Positions 1 to 5,540 of a stretch of 5,628 bases of DNA are shown one piece after another. Source of the DNA: Bacteroidales bacterium (GTDB lineage Bacteria > Bacteroidota > Bacteroidia > Bacteroidales > Dysgonomonadaceae); NCBI GenBank assembly GCA_012728155.1, contig JAAYFR010000009.1, positions 1-5,628 on the forward strand, read 5' to 3'. Position 1 is the first letter of the stretch. Each line of letters begins with the position of its first letter. Below the pieces are notes generated by a model that was not told the origin of the DNA, made no database searches, and saw nothing but the letters and a program-made list of their open reading frames with translations. The position numbers and the translations under genes were made by a program.

Positions 1-170
1 ATAGTTTCAATGCTCAATACAGTTGAGAAAATTATTTTCTTACAAGGAAACAATATTAGTTTTCCTATATTGAAAACTATATGGATCACCAAAATTCAAT
101 CTTACAATGCCGTGTTTAGTCAATATAAAATATTGCTAAAAGAGTGTAAATTTTCGAACTTTCTCAAAAA

Positions 171-189
171 TGCGGACAAATTGCGGACA
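171..189. repeat. Short tandem-like direct repeat TGCGGACA x2
   Basis: The octamer TGCGGACA occurs at 171-178 and again at 182-189, an 11-base period, about 60 bases beyond the 3' end of the tRNA-Leu. The rest of 1-203 is AT-rich. It contains a small hairpin (CTCAA 13-17 with TTGAG 23-27) and a 67-codon open frame on the plus strand that I cannot assign to any family. tRNA 3' ends are common integration targets for tyrosine recombinases, and short direct repeats can be arm-type binding sites, so this could be an element end. That is inference, since no integrase gene is in view. Confidence 0.4.
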
Positions 190-203
190 CGGGGAGCAAA
201 ACA

Positions 204-242
204 AAAACGCTAAATATTTTATTATTAAATATTTAGCGTTTT
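204..242 (-). terminator. Intrinsic terminator of the tRNA-Leu transcript
   Basis: Bases 204-219 and 227-242 form a perfect 16-bp stem with a 7-base loop (220-226). Read on the minus strand, the stem begins 8 bases after the tRNA 3' end and is followed by a T-rich run (TTTTTGTTTTG across its end), which fits a rho-independent terminator for the tRNA. The plus-strand read-out also ends in a short T run, so it may act in both directions. The stem is mostly AT with a short GC core, as is common in low-GC genomes. Confidence 0.8.
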
Positions 243-249
243 AAATTCG

Positions 250-333
250 TACCCAGAGCCGGGATCGAACCGGCATGGAAATGAATCCACTGGTGTTTGA
301 GACCAGCGCGTCTACCAATTCCGCCATCTGGGC
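250..333 (-). tRNA. tRNA-Leu (CAA)
   Basis: This is a complete class II tRNA on the minus strand, reading UUG codons. The acceptor arm pairs GCCCAGA (333-327) with TCTGGGT (257-251), closing with a G:U first pair, and the discriminator A is at 250. The anticodon stem CTGGT/ACCAG holds the loop CTCAAAC (301-295), giving anticodon CAA at 299-297. The long variable arm (TGGA/TCCA stem) is the leucine/serine-type feature, and the T arm is GCCGG-TTCGATC-CCGGC. The 3' CCA is not encoded, so it must be added after transcription. The length of 84 bases is normal for bacterial tRNA-Leu. No other tRNA is adjacent, so it appears to be a single-gene transcript with its own promoter and terminator. Confidence 0.97.
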
Positions 334-351
334 ATTCCCAAAAAGAGAATG

Positions 352-382
352 CAAAAGTACGCAAATTTTTGATATTTCGAAA
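352..382 (-). promoter_or_regulatory. Promoter of tRNA-Leu, Bacteroidetes type
   Basis: On the minus strand the -7 element TACTTTTG (359-352) matches TAnnTTTG exactly. TTTC (382-379), one base off the TTTG -33 consensus, lies 19 bases upstream. Transcription would start about a dozen bases before the mature tRNA 5' end at 333. This matches the known Bacteroides primary sigma-factor promoter. The start site itself is inferred. Confidence 0.75.
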
Positions 383-707
383 TAAGTTGGCATTCTTTTT
401 TGTAGATTTTCTTTGGTCTTAAATTTTTTCCGGAGGATAAGGGTGGAATTGGATTCATGCGCAGTTTTTCGATTGTCTTTCTGTCGCATTTTATGGCATT
501 GTTTTTGAATATTTCTTGTTGCTATCTTCATTTTGTTTTGTATCTTTAAGAACGAATTTGAGGATGAGATAAACAAATTGTTGCGAAGGGCGTTATTTAA
601 CTAAATGATGAAAGTGACAACTCTGTTTGATCTCTGATAAAATTCAAATAAAAGGTGGGTGCGAATAAAGATAAGTTTCATTTTTTAATACATATATAAT
701 CTTAGGA
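383..707. other. Non-coding gap between tRNA-Leu and manC
   Basis: This AT-rich region lies between the divergently transcribed tRNA-Leu and manC. I see no convincing gene in it. A 111-codon minus-strand frame crosses it but runs into the tRNA and has no recognisable motif, so I treat it as chance. The only supported element is the candidate manC promoter at 519-548, which would leave a leader of about 150 bases before the manC start. I saw no riboswitch-like conserved structure in that leader. Confidence 0.6.
519..548 (+). promoter_or_regulatory. Candidate manC promoter
   Basis: TTG at 519-521, a 19-base spacer and TATCTTTA at 541-548 match the Bacteroidetes pattern TTTG-N19-TAnnTTTG, with the last base of the -7 element off consensus. 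It is the best match I found between the tRNA and manC. TAAGTTTC at 672-679 is a closer -7-like sequence but lacks a -33 element at the right distance. The assignment is by pattern only. Confidence 0.45.
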
Positions 708-1790
708 ATGAGAAACAATCATAATTATTGTGTAATAATGAGTGGTGGAGTAGGAAGCCGCTTCTGGCCCTTCAGCAAGGAGGGAAAACCCAAACAATTT
801 CTTGATTTCTTCGGAACGGGACGGTCGCTGTTGCAAAGTACTTTCGACCGTTTTAAAAAGATCGTTCCGGTGGAGAACATATACATTGTGACGAACGATG
901 TGTATGCCGAAATGACGAAGAAGCAGTTGCCCGAACTGAAAGATGACCAACTCCTGCTGGAGCCGATCAGACGGAATACCGCTCCCGCCATTGCTTATGC
1001 TTCTTTCAGAATCAATGCCATCGATCCCGACGCGAATATAGTTGTCGCTCCTTCGGATCATCTGATTGTGAATGAGGATGAGTTCATTGCGGATATTCAA
1101 AAGGGATTGGATTTTGTGAATGACAATCAGGTTTTGTTTACACTCGGAATTAAACCGAGTCGCCCCGAAACAGGTTATGGATATATCCAGGTGAGCGAAG
1201 AAGAGAAAGATGGAATCTACAAGGTAAAAGCGTTTACTGAAAAGCCCAATTTCGACTTGGCCAGGAAATTTGTCGATAGTGGCGAGTTTGTCTGGAACTC
1301 CGGCATTTTCTTGTGGAATGTAAATGCCATTTTGGATGCATTTAAAAAATATCTTCCCGATATCAACCAGAAATTCAATGAGGGAAAAGATTTGTTCAAT
1401 ACCTCCGGAGAGAAAAAATTTGTCGATTCCACCTTTCCGTTTTGTCCAAATATATCGATCGATTATGGTATTTTGGAGAAAGCAGATAACGTATATGTGA
1501 ATATATCCAATTTTGGCTGGAGCGACTTGGGTACTTGGGGTGCCCTGCATGAAGTCTTGGATAGGGATGGGGAAGATAATGCCAGTCTGCATTGTAAATC
1601 CCTCTTTATTGAGAGTACCGACAATGTGGTCGCCATGAGTGAGGAAAAGCTGGTCGTCTTACAGGGACTTGACGGATATATTGTGGCTGAATCGGATAAC
1701 GTGCTGATGATCTGTAAGAAAAGTGAAGAGCAGCGGATCAAGCATTTCGTCACGGATGTGAAATTTCGTTATGGCGACGAATATGTCTAA
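708..1790 (+). CDS. manC: Mannose-1-phosphate guanylyltransferase
   Basis: The product transfers GMP from GTP to mannose-1-phosphate, giving GDP-mannose, the cytoplasmic donor for mannose, fucose and related sugars in capsule and other surface glycans. The 360-residue protein carries the nucleotidyltransferase signature GGVGSRFWPFS at 13-23 followed by KPKQF (27-31), EPIRRNTAPAIA at 85-96, the metal/nucleotide motif PSDH at 115-118, ETGYGYI at 154-160, the sugar-binding FTEKP at 176-180, WNSGIF at 196-201, and SIDYGILEK with GWSDLGTW at 250-258 and 270-277. The last 80 or so residues fit the short beta-helix tail of this family. The cupin phosphomannose-isomerase domain of the roughly 470-residue bifunctional ManC/AlgA proteins is absent, as is usual in Bacteroidales. 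The ATG at 708 begins just before the first strand and no earlier start is likely. The gene appears monocistronic and converges on glnN. The family is certain; specificity for GTP and mannose is inferred from the motifs. Confidence 0.95.
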   Translation: MRNNHNYCVIMSGGVGSRFWPFSKEGKPKQFLDFFGTGRSLLQSTFDRFKKIVPVENIYIVTNDVYAEMTKKQLPELKDDQLLLEPIRRNTAPAIAYASFRINAIDPDANIVVAPSDHLIVNEDEFIADIQKGLDFVNDNQVLFTLGIKPSRPETGYGYIQVSEEEKDGIYKVKAFTEKPNFDLARKFVDSGEFVWNSGIFLWNVNAILDAFKKYLPDINQKFNEGKDLFNTSGEKKFVDSTFPFCPNISIDYGILEKADNVYVNISNFGWSDLGTWGALHEVLDRDGEDNASLHCKSLFIESTDNVVAMSEEKLVVLQGLDGYIVAESDNVLMICKKSEEQRIKHFVTDVKFRYGDEYV

Positions 1791-1864
1791 TCAATCTCTG
1801 CCGCCTCGATTCTCTTTTTTATTGTTTTAAATGCCGCTATCCCGTAAAGCGTGTAAATATCAAT

Positions 1865-1896
1865 CAGAGGGCTTGACTGTGTAGTCGAGCCCTCTG
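1865..1896. terminator. Shared hairpin between convergent manC and glnN
   Basis: Bases 1865-1878 and 1883-1896 form a 14-bp stem with one G:U pair (plus-strand RNA) and a GTGT tetraloop. It lies 75 bases after the manC stop and 38 bases after the glnN stop, where a bidirectional terminator is expected. The U-tracts are weak: the plus side continues TGCAAAAACACC and the minus side ATTGATATTT. Termination efficiency is therefore uncertain, but the strength and position of the stem support the call. Confidence 0.75.
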
Positions 1897-1933
1897 TGCA
1901 AAAACACCAAAAATTGATTTGGAGTTGCGAGCG

Positions 1934-4129
1934 CTAACTGATGAATAGCAGCTCTCTGTACTTGGGCAGGGTCCACATCTGATTGTCCACGATCAATTCC
2001 AGTTTATCCACATGATAGCGGATCACATCGAAATAGATTTCTACCTTGTCGTGGTAAGCTACGGCTTTCTCACGTGCCTCCTCCAATTTATTGGCCTCTT
2101 TCCGGGCTTCCACCATATCGTCCGCATTGGTCTTTATCGCCGAGATATGGTCTGCGATCTCCTCGATAAGCGCGGCATCTTCCTTCGACAGCCTGTCGGC
2201 CTTTTCCTTGTCGAAGACGGCATGCATTTTATAAATATTGTCGAGCAACATCGACTGGTATTCGGTGGCGACCGGGATGATATGGTTCATGCAGAGGTCG
2301 CCCAGCACCCGTGCTTCTATCTGTATCTTCTTGGTATAGGTCTCCCACTTTACCTCGTTACGCGCGTGGAGTTCTTTTTCGTTTAGCACGCCGATGCTTT
2401 CGAACATCTCTACCGTCTCTTTCGAGGTATAACGGTCGAAAATCACGGGAACGTTGGTTTCGCAGTCTAATCCGCGCCGTTTGGCCTCTTCTTTCCACTC
2501 ATCGCTATAACCGTTGCCGTTGAAGCGGATGGGTTTCGACTCCCTGATATAGAAGCGGAGGGTGTCGAAGATAGCCTGCTCCTTCTTCATACCCTTTTTC
2601 ATTTTCGCATCGATCTCCTTCTTGAATTCGATCAGTTGGGCAGCCATCACAGAGTTCAACGCGATCATTGCCGATGAGCAGTTGGCTGATGATCCCACTG
2701 CCCTGTATTCAAACCGGTTACCGGTGAAGGCGAATGGCGATGTGCGGTTCCTGTCGGTATTGTCCACCAGTACTTCGGGGATATGTGCGATGCCTAATCT
2801 CATCTGTTTCAGCTCATCCACGGTGATGTCGTCATCTTCGGAGCTCTGTTCGAGCTTGTCGAGCACCGCCGAGATCTCCGTTCCCAAAAAGATAGAGATG
2901 ATGGCGGGCGGCGCTTCGTTCGCTCCTAATCGGTGTGCGTTGCTGGCGGTCATGATGGAGGCTTTCAACAATCCATTATGCTTGTGCACGGCCATGATCG
3001 TGTTCACTAAGAAAGTGACGAACAGCAGGTTCTCATTGGCCGTCTTGCCGGGGGTGAACAGGCCGATCCCGGTATCTGTGCCTAACGACCAGTTGCTGTG
3101 TTTACCTGATCCGTTTACGCCGGCAAATGGTTTCTCGTGCAACAACAGTTTGAAATGATGTCTGGCGGCAATCTTATGCATCAGTGTCATGATCAGCAGG
3201 TTCTGATCGACTGCCAGATTGGTTTCGCCGTAGATGGGCGCCAGCTCGAACTGATTGGGTGCCACCTCATTATGACGCGTTTTTAACGGGATGCCGTATT
3301 TATATGCTTCCAGTTCCACTTCACGCATAAAAGATGCCACACGGGGAGGGATTGCCCCGAAATAGTGGTCTTCCAGCTGTTGGTTTTTGGCGCTCTCATG
3401 TCCCATAAGGGTACGTTCGGTGAGGCTCAGGTCGGGACGGGCGGCGTACAACGCCTGGTCCACTAAGAAATACTCCTGTTCCCATCCGAGGTAGGAATAG
3501 ACTTTCCGCACATCAGGATGAAACAGTTTACAAACTTCCACTGCCGCCCTGTCCACCGCCGAAAGCGATTTCAACAACGGAGTCTTATAGTCCAGTGCTT
3601 CTCCCGTGTAAGAGATGAAAACGGTAGGAATACACAATGTGTCGTCGATGATAAATGCGGGTGAAGAGGGATCCCAGGCGGTATACCCCCTTGCTTCGAA
3701 AGTGTTGCGGATACCGCCGCTGGGAAAACTCGACGCATCGGGTTCCTGTTGTGCCAGCAGTTTGCCGGAAAATCGCTCGATGATGGCTCCGGCGGGTCCG
3801 TCTATATAATCGATAAAAGAGTCATGCTTCTCGGCAGTACCTTCGGTGAGCGGCTGGAACCAGTGGGTGTAATGGGTGGCACCCATCTCCATGGCCCACA
3901 TCTTCATCCCCGCTGCCACGTGGTCGGCGATGCCCCGGTGCAGCGTAGTACCCCGGTCGATCGCCTCCAACACGATATTCATCGTCTCCTTGGAGAGGTA
4001 TTTGGACATCTGTGTCCGATTGAACACATACTTGCCATAATACTCCGAAGGGAGTTGTGTCGGCGGAGCCACTTCCACGGGTGTTCTCTTCGATGCTTCT
4101 TCTACTGCTTTAAAACGTAATGTTGACAT
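1934..4129 (-). CDS. glnN: Glutamine synthetase type III
   Basis: The enzyme makes glutamine from glutamate, ammonium and ATP in the cytoplasm, the main step of ammonium assimilation. At 731 residues it has the size of the GSIII family (about 730) rather than GSI (about 450), and it is recognisable throughout as the Bacteroides GlnN type. From the ATG at 4129 the visible motifs are HYTHWFQPLT (86-95), EKHD (100-103), GGIRNTFEARGYTAWD (138-153), the metal-binding GWEQEYFLVD (215-224), HNEVAPNQFELAP (286-298), the catalytic/ATP region NGSGKHSNWS (339-348), GANEAPPA (402-409), the glutamate-binding NRTSPFAFTGNRFEYR (461-476) with AVGSSAN after it, and a charged helical C-terminal part (about 637-700) ending LPKYRELLF. 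A TTG two codons upstream (4135) could extend the frame, but the ATG fits known starts better. No glutamate synthase, PII protein or transporter gene is adjacent, so it stands alone under its own promoter. All family motifs look intact. Confidence 0.97.
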   Translation of the reverse strand: MSTLRFKAVEEASKRTPVEVAPPTQLPSEYYGKYVFNRTQMSKYLSKETMNIVLEAIDRGTTLHRGIADHVAAGMKMWAMEMGATHYTHWFQPLTEGTAEKHDSFIDYIDGPAGAIIERFSGKLLAQQEPDASSFPSGGIRNTFEARGYTAWDPSSPAFIIDDTLCIPTVFISYTGEALDYKTPLLKSLSAVDRAAVEVCKLFHPDVRKVYSYLGWEQEYFLVDQALYAARPDLSLTERTLMGHESAKNQQLEDHYFGAIPPRVASFMREVELEAYKYGIPLKTRHNEVAPNQFELAPIYGETNLAVDQNLLIMTLMHKIAARHHFKLLLHEKPFAGVNGSGKHSNWSLGTDTGIGLFTPGKTANENLLFVTFLVNTIMAVHKHNGLLKASIMTASNAHRLGANEAPPAIISIFLGTEISAVLDKLEQSSEDDDITVDELKQMRLGIAHIPEVLVDNTDRNRTSPFAFTGNRFEYRAVGSSANCSSAMIALNSVMAAQLIEFKKEIDAKMKKGMKKEQAIFDTLRFYIRESKPIRFNGNGYSDEWKEEAKRRGLDCETNVPVIFDRYTSKETVEMFESIGVLNEKELHARNEVKWETYTKKIQIEARVLGDLCMNHIIPVATEYQSMLLDNIYKMHAVFDKEKADRLSKEDAALIEEIADHISAIKTNADDMVEARKEANKLEEAREKAVAYHDKVEIYFDVIRYHVDKLELIVDNQMWTLPKYRELLFIS

Positions 4130-4198
4130 AATCAATGAAAGTTTGATAACCGGGGCTCTTTATCCCCCTGTTTTTATTGTTGTGAAATAAATCTGCTG

Positions 4199-4229
4199 CA
4201 AAAATAATCAATTTGTTTGACAATCCAAA
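4199..4229 (-). promoter_or_regulatory. glnN promoter, exact Bacteroidetes consensus
   Basis: On the minus strand, TTTG (4229-4226), a 19-base spacer and TATTTTTG (4206-4199) match the sigma-ABfr consensus at every defined base. Transcription from about 4193 would leave a leader of roughly 65 bases before the ATG at 4129. That leader holds only a weak GGGG/CCCC hairpin (4152-4155 with 4164-4167) and no strong attenuator. No Shine-Dalgarno sequence is evident, as is usual in this phylum. Confidence 0.8.
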
Positions 4230-4290
4230 TAAAAATGATGAAAAAGTTATATTTTCAGATAAAATTTAACTTTATGATTATTTTATCATG

Positions 4291-4305
4291 TTTTGATTAT
4301 CAAAA
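4291..4305. promoter_or_regulatory. Palindrome upstream of glnN, possible operator
   Basis: TTTTGATTATCAAAA is a perfect 7+1+7 dyad. With one extra A on one side it extends to TG...CA. It lies about 60 bases upstream of the glnN -33 element, in the range of an activator site. Two further dyads sit between it and the promoter: GATAAAAT (4258-4265) with ATTTTATC (4280-4287), and TGAAAA (4239-4244) with TTTTCA (4252-4257). The region is very AT-rich, so chance dyads are possible. The role is inferred from position and no regulator can be named. Confidence 0.35.
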
Positions 4306-4614
4306 ACACACAAAAGACGCTGTTTTGAGTTCGCTTTCATATTGAATGAAGCAAATTCATGGCAAAAGTAACCATTTTTAAATGAAATGGCTGTTTTTTA
4401 GGAAATTCTCTTCTGGAAAGGGTACTTCAAAACGTAATGTCCATTTAACAATGGTTTGAGTTTTTATCAAGTAACAGGTATGAAGTAGTACTTGCCGCTT
4501 ATACTGGAAGTAGTCGCAGAACTGTTTCGGGAGATTGTCATTGAAGTTGTATGTACCCGTCGGCAACATTTTTCGAGGCTTCTGGGGAGACGACCTACCG
4601 TTAAATAAAAACCA
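4306..4614. other. Gene-poor stretch with an unassigned 38-codon frame
   Basis: No recognisable gene lies here. A minus-strand 63-codon frame (4378-4569) has no family resemblance I can see. On the plus strand, the frame following a TAG at 4486-4488 is open from TTG 4492 to TAA 4608. It encodes 38 residues: a hydrophobic/acidic helix-like part (VVAELFREIVIEVV) and then a basic tail (RLLGRRPTVK), and it ends 7 bases before a GC-rich hairpin. In the same frame upstream of the TAG, about a dozen more codons are open. This could be the decayed 3' end of a gene with its terminator, or chance. I cannot name a family. Confidence 0.3.
4573..4581 (+). repeat. Direct repeat TCGAGGCTT, left copy
   Basis: This 9-base sequence recurs exactly at 5525-5533 on the other side of the MNT-HEPN gene pair. 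The upstream contexts are also alike (ATTTTTCGAGG here, ATTTTTCATCGAGG there), apart from a three-base insertion. It may mark the edge of an inserted module, but it may also be coincidence. Confidence 0.4.
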
Positions 4615-4654
4615 CCCCGCTAACTAACCAGTATCAGCGGGGCAGTTAGTTTGC
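4615..4654 (+). terminator. GC-rich hairpin with an overlapping alternative stem
   Basis: CCCCGCT (4615-4621) pairs with AGCGGGG (4636-4642), a 7-bp stem with a 14-base loop, followed after ten bases by a T-rich run (TTTGCTGTTTT). A second stem, GCTAACTAAC (4619-4628) with GTTAGTTTGC (4645-4654) and one T-T mismatch, uses part of the first loop, so the two cannot easily coexist. The first stem fits a terminator upstream of the MNT-HEPN promoter, perhaps for a now decayed gene. The second resembles an anti-terminator arrangement, though both may be incidental. Confidence 0.5.
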
Positions 4655-4703
4655 TGTTTTATGCTTATCTTATAGTGAGCAAGAAAATTTAAGACGAAAC
4701 GTG

Positions 4704-4733
4704 CTGTTGTCCAAATGCTTTTTTATATCTTTG
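4704..4733 (+). promoter_or_regulatory. Promoter of the MNT-HEPN operon
   Basis: TATCTTTG at 4726-4733 matches the Bacteroidetes -7 element TAnnTTTG exactly. The -33 element is poor: CTG at 4704-4706 has the right 19-base spacing, and TTG at 4707-4709 is three bases too close. Transcription would start near 4740, leaving a leader of about 20 bases. This position argues against a GTG start at 4701 for the first gene. Confidence 0.6.
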
Positions 4734-4757
4734 CTTGGCAACAAGTTAAATATCTCG

Positions 4758-5072
4758 ATGATGGACAGTGATTTGATAATCAATAGCATTCAACGGGTTT
4801 TAAGTGTCACTCCCGGAAGCATTCATGCGATACTGTATGGAAGTCGGGCAAGAGGTGATGCCCGTCCCGACAGTGACGTGGATTTACTCCTTATTGTTAA
4901 TGAAGAGCGACTTACAGAAAAAGAGCGACAGGATATTATCAATCCCTTGTTTGCCATCGAATATGAAACCGGCGTGTTGATTAATCCCATTGTTTTGTTA
5001 AAAAAACAATGGGAGTCAACTATAACGCCCTTTTACGAAAATGTAATTAAGGAGGGGATTGTACTATGCTGA
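4758..5072 (+). CDS. MNT-type nucleotidyltransferase, likely MntA-like antitoxin
   Basis: This 104-residue protein is a minimal nucleotidyltransferase with a pol-beta fold. The motif GSRARGDARPDSDVD spans residues 28-42 and fits GSX10DXD exactly, with metal-binding aspartates at 40 and 42. In characterised MntA-HepT (type VII) toxin-antitoxin systems the MNT protein adds AMP to the HEPN partner and silences it. By analogy this is the antitoxin or modifying subunit. The later strand, where many nucleotidyltransferases have a third acidic residue, reads GVLINPIVL here with none visible. I chose the ATG at 4758 (an ATG follows directly at 4761) because upstream starts would overlap the promoter. 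The length is normal for MNT proteins. Its last 7 bases overlap the HEPN gene, implying translational coupling. Family is secure; antitoxin activity is inferred from the pairing. Confidence 0.88.
   Translation: MMDSDLIINSIQRVLSVTPGSIHAILYGSRARGDARPDSDVDLLLIVNEERLTEKERQDIINPLFAIEYETGVLINPIVLLKKQWESTITPFYENVIKEGIVLC
5049..5057 (+). promoter_or_regulatory. Strong Shine-Dalgarno site of the HEPN gene
   Basis: AAGGAGGGG lies inside the 3' end of the MNT gene and ends 8 bases before the ATG at 5066 (10 bases after the AAGGAGG core). It decides the start of the HEPN gene. Such a strong site is unusual for Bacteroidota, where most genes lack one, and no comparable site precedes manC, glnN or the MNT gene. 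Confidence 0.7.
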
Positions 5073-5464
5073 CAAACGAAGACAGGGGACAGATTGTGAT
5101 GCTGCAAAAAGACAATGCACGACAGGCCTTACGAGAAGCACAGGTCATGATGGACAATTGCTTTTGGAATGCTGCTATTAACCGAATGTATTATGCATGT
5201 TATTACGCTGTTTCGGGCTTGATGGTAAAAAATGGTATCGAAACAAAAACTCATGCGGGAATTCGCCAGATGTTAGGTTTGCATTTTATTCGTACCGGAA
5301 AACTTTCAGTTGACGCAGGCAATATCTTTTCCAACTTGTTTTCAAAACGGCAGAGCGGTGATTATGATGCTTTTATTTATTTCGACAGGGACACGGCTGA
5401 AACATTATATCCGCAGGCAGAAAGTTTTATCAAGCTAATAGAAGAACTAATAGACAATGACTAA
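5066..5464 (+). CDS. HEPN-domain protein, likely toxin partner of the MNT protein
   Basis: This 132-residue all-helical protein belongs to the HEPN family (PF05168-like), known as partners of minimal nucleotidyltransferases and, in many cases, as RNases acting as toxins. Visible family marks are the helix NRMYYACYYAV (39-49), the segment KTHAGIRQMLGLHFIRTGKL (61-80), and FSKRQSGDYDAF (92-103). A possible RNase motif is R67-x5-H73, which fits the loose RX4-6H rule, but the canonical HepT RX4HXY is absent: residue 75 is Ile rather than Tyr. The ATG is set by the strong Shine-Dalgarno sequence at 5049 and the 7-base overlap with the MNT gene, so the two are cotranscribed. No clear terminator follows. 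The protein might bind substrate for the MNT enzyme rather than cut RNA, as proposed for some pairs of this type (for example HI0073/HI0074). Family confident, toxicity inferred. Confidence 0.88.
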   Translation: MLTNEDRGQIVMLQKDNARQALREAQVMMDNCFWNAAINRMYYACYYAVSGLMVKNGIETKTHAGIRQMLGLHFIRTGKLSVDAGNIFSNLFSKRQSGDYDAFIYFDRDTAETLYPQAESFIKLIEELIDND

Positions 5465-5524
5465 ATTGTCGCTGGCATACTTTTAAGCTGCCCCGGGAAA
5501 AACGATTAAGGAATCTATTTTTCA

Positions 5525-5533
5525 TCGAGGCTT
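5525..5533 (+). repeat. Direct repeat TCGAGGCTT, right copy
   Basis: This is an exact copy of 4573-4581, about 950 bases downstream and in the same orientation. Together the two copies bracket the MNT-HEPN unit with its promoter and the 4615-4654 hairpin. Confidence 0.4.
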
Positions 5534-5540
5534 ATGATTT

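Noticed and set aside
10..213. 67-codon plus-strand frame at the left edge
   Set aside because: AT-rich, no family features, and its end lies inside the terminator hairpin of the tRNA. The frame is open to the window edge, so a partial gene cannot be fully excluded.
241..576. 111-codon minus-strand frame
   Set aside because: It runs through the complete tRNA-Leu gene and its promoter, so it cannot be a normal protein gene, and nothing in its sequence is recognisable.
702..1592. Long 296-codon frame antisense to manC
   Set aside because: It lies entirely opposite the strongly conserved manC frame, has no recognisable motif, and its length follows from manC codon composition.
2012..4120. Several plus-strand frames of 64-198 codons opposite glnN
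   Set aside because: All are shadows of the intact type III glutamine synthetase gene, whose motifs are unmistakable.
4133..4135. TTG start two codons upstream of glnN ATG
   Set aside because: The ATG at 4129 matches the usual start of GSIII proteins (MS-x-x-RF), and a TTG start would add only two residues.
4615..4651. H-type pseudoknot from the two overlapping stems
   Set aside because: With the 7-bp versions of both stems, the connecting loops would be 0 and 2 bases, too short to cross the grooves, so alternative rather than simultaneous folding is more likely.
4701..4757. GTG start at 4701 giving a 123-residue MNT protein
   Set aside because: The added 19 residues are not part of the MNT fold and their codons overlap an exact -7 promoter element at 4726-4733. 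ATG at 4758 fits better.
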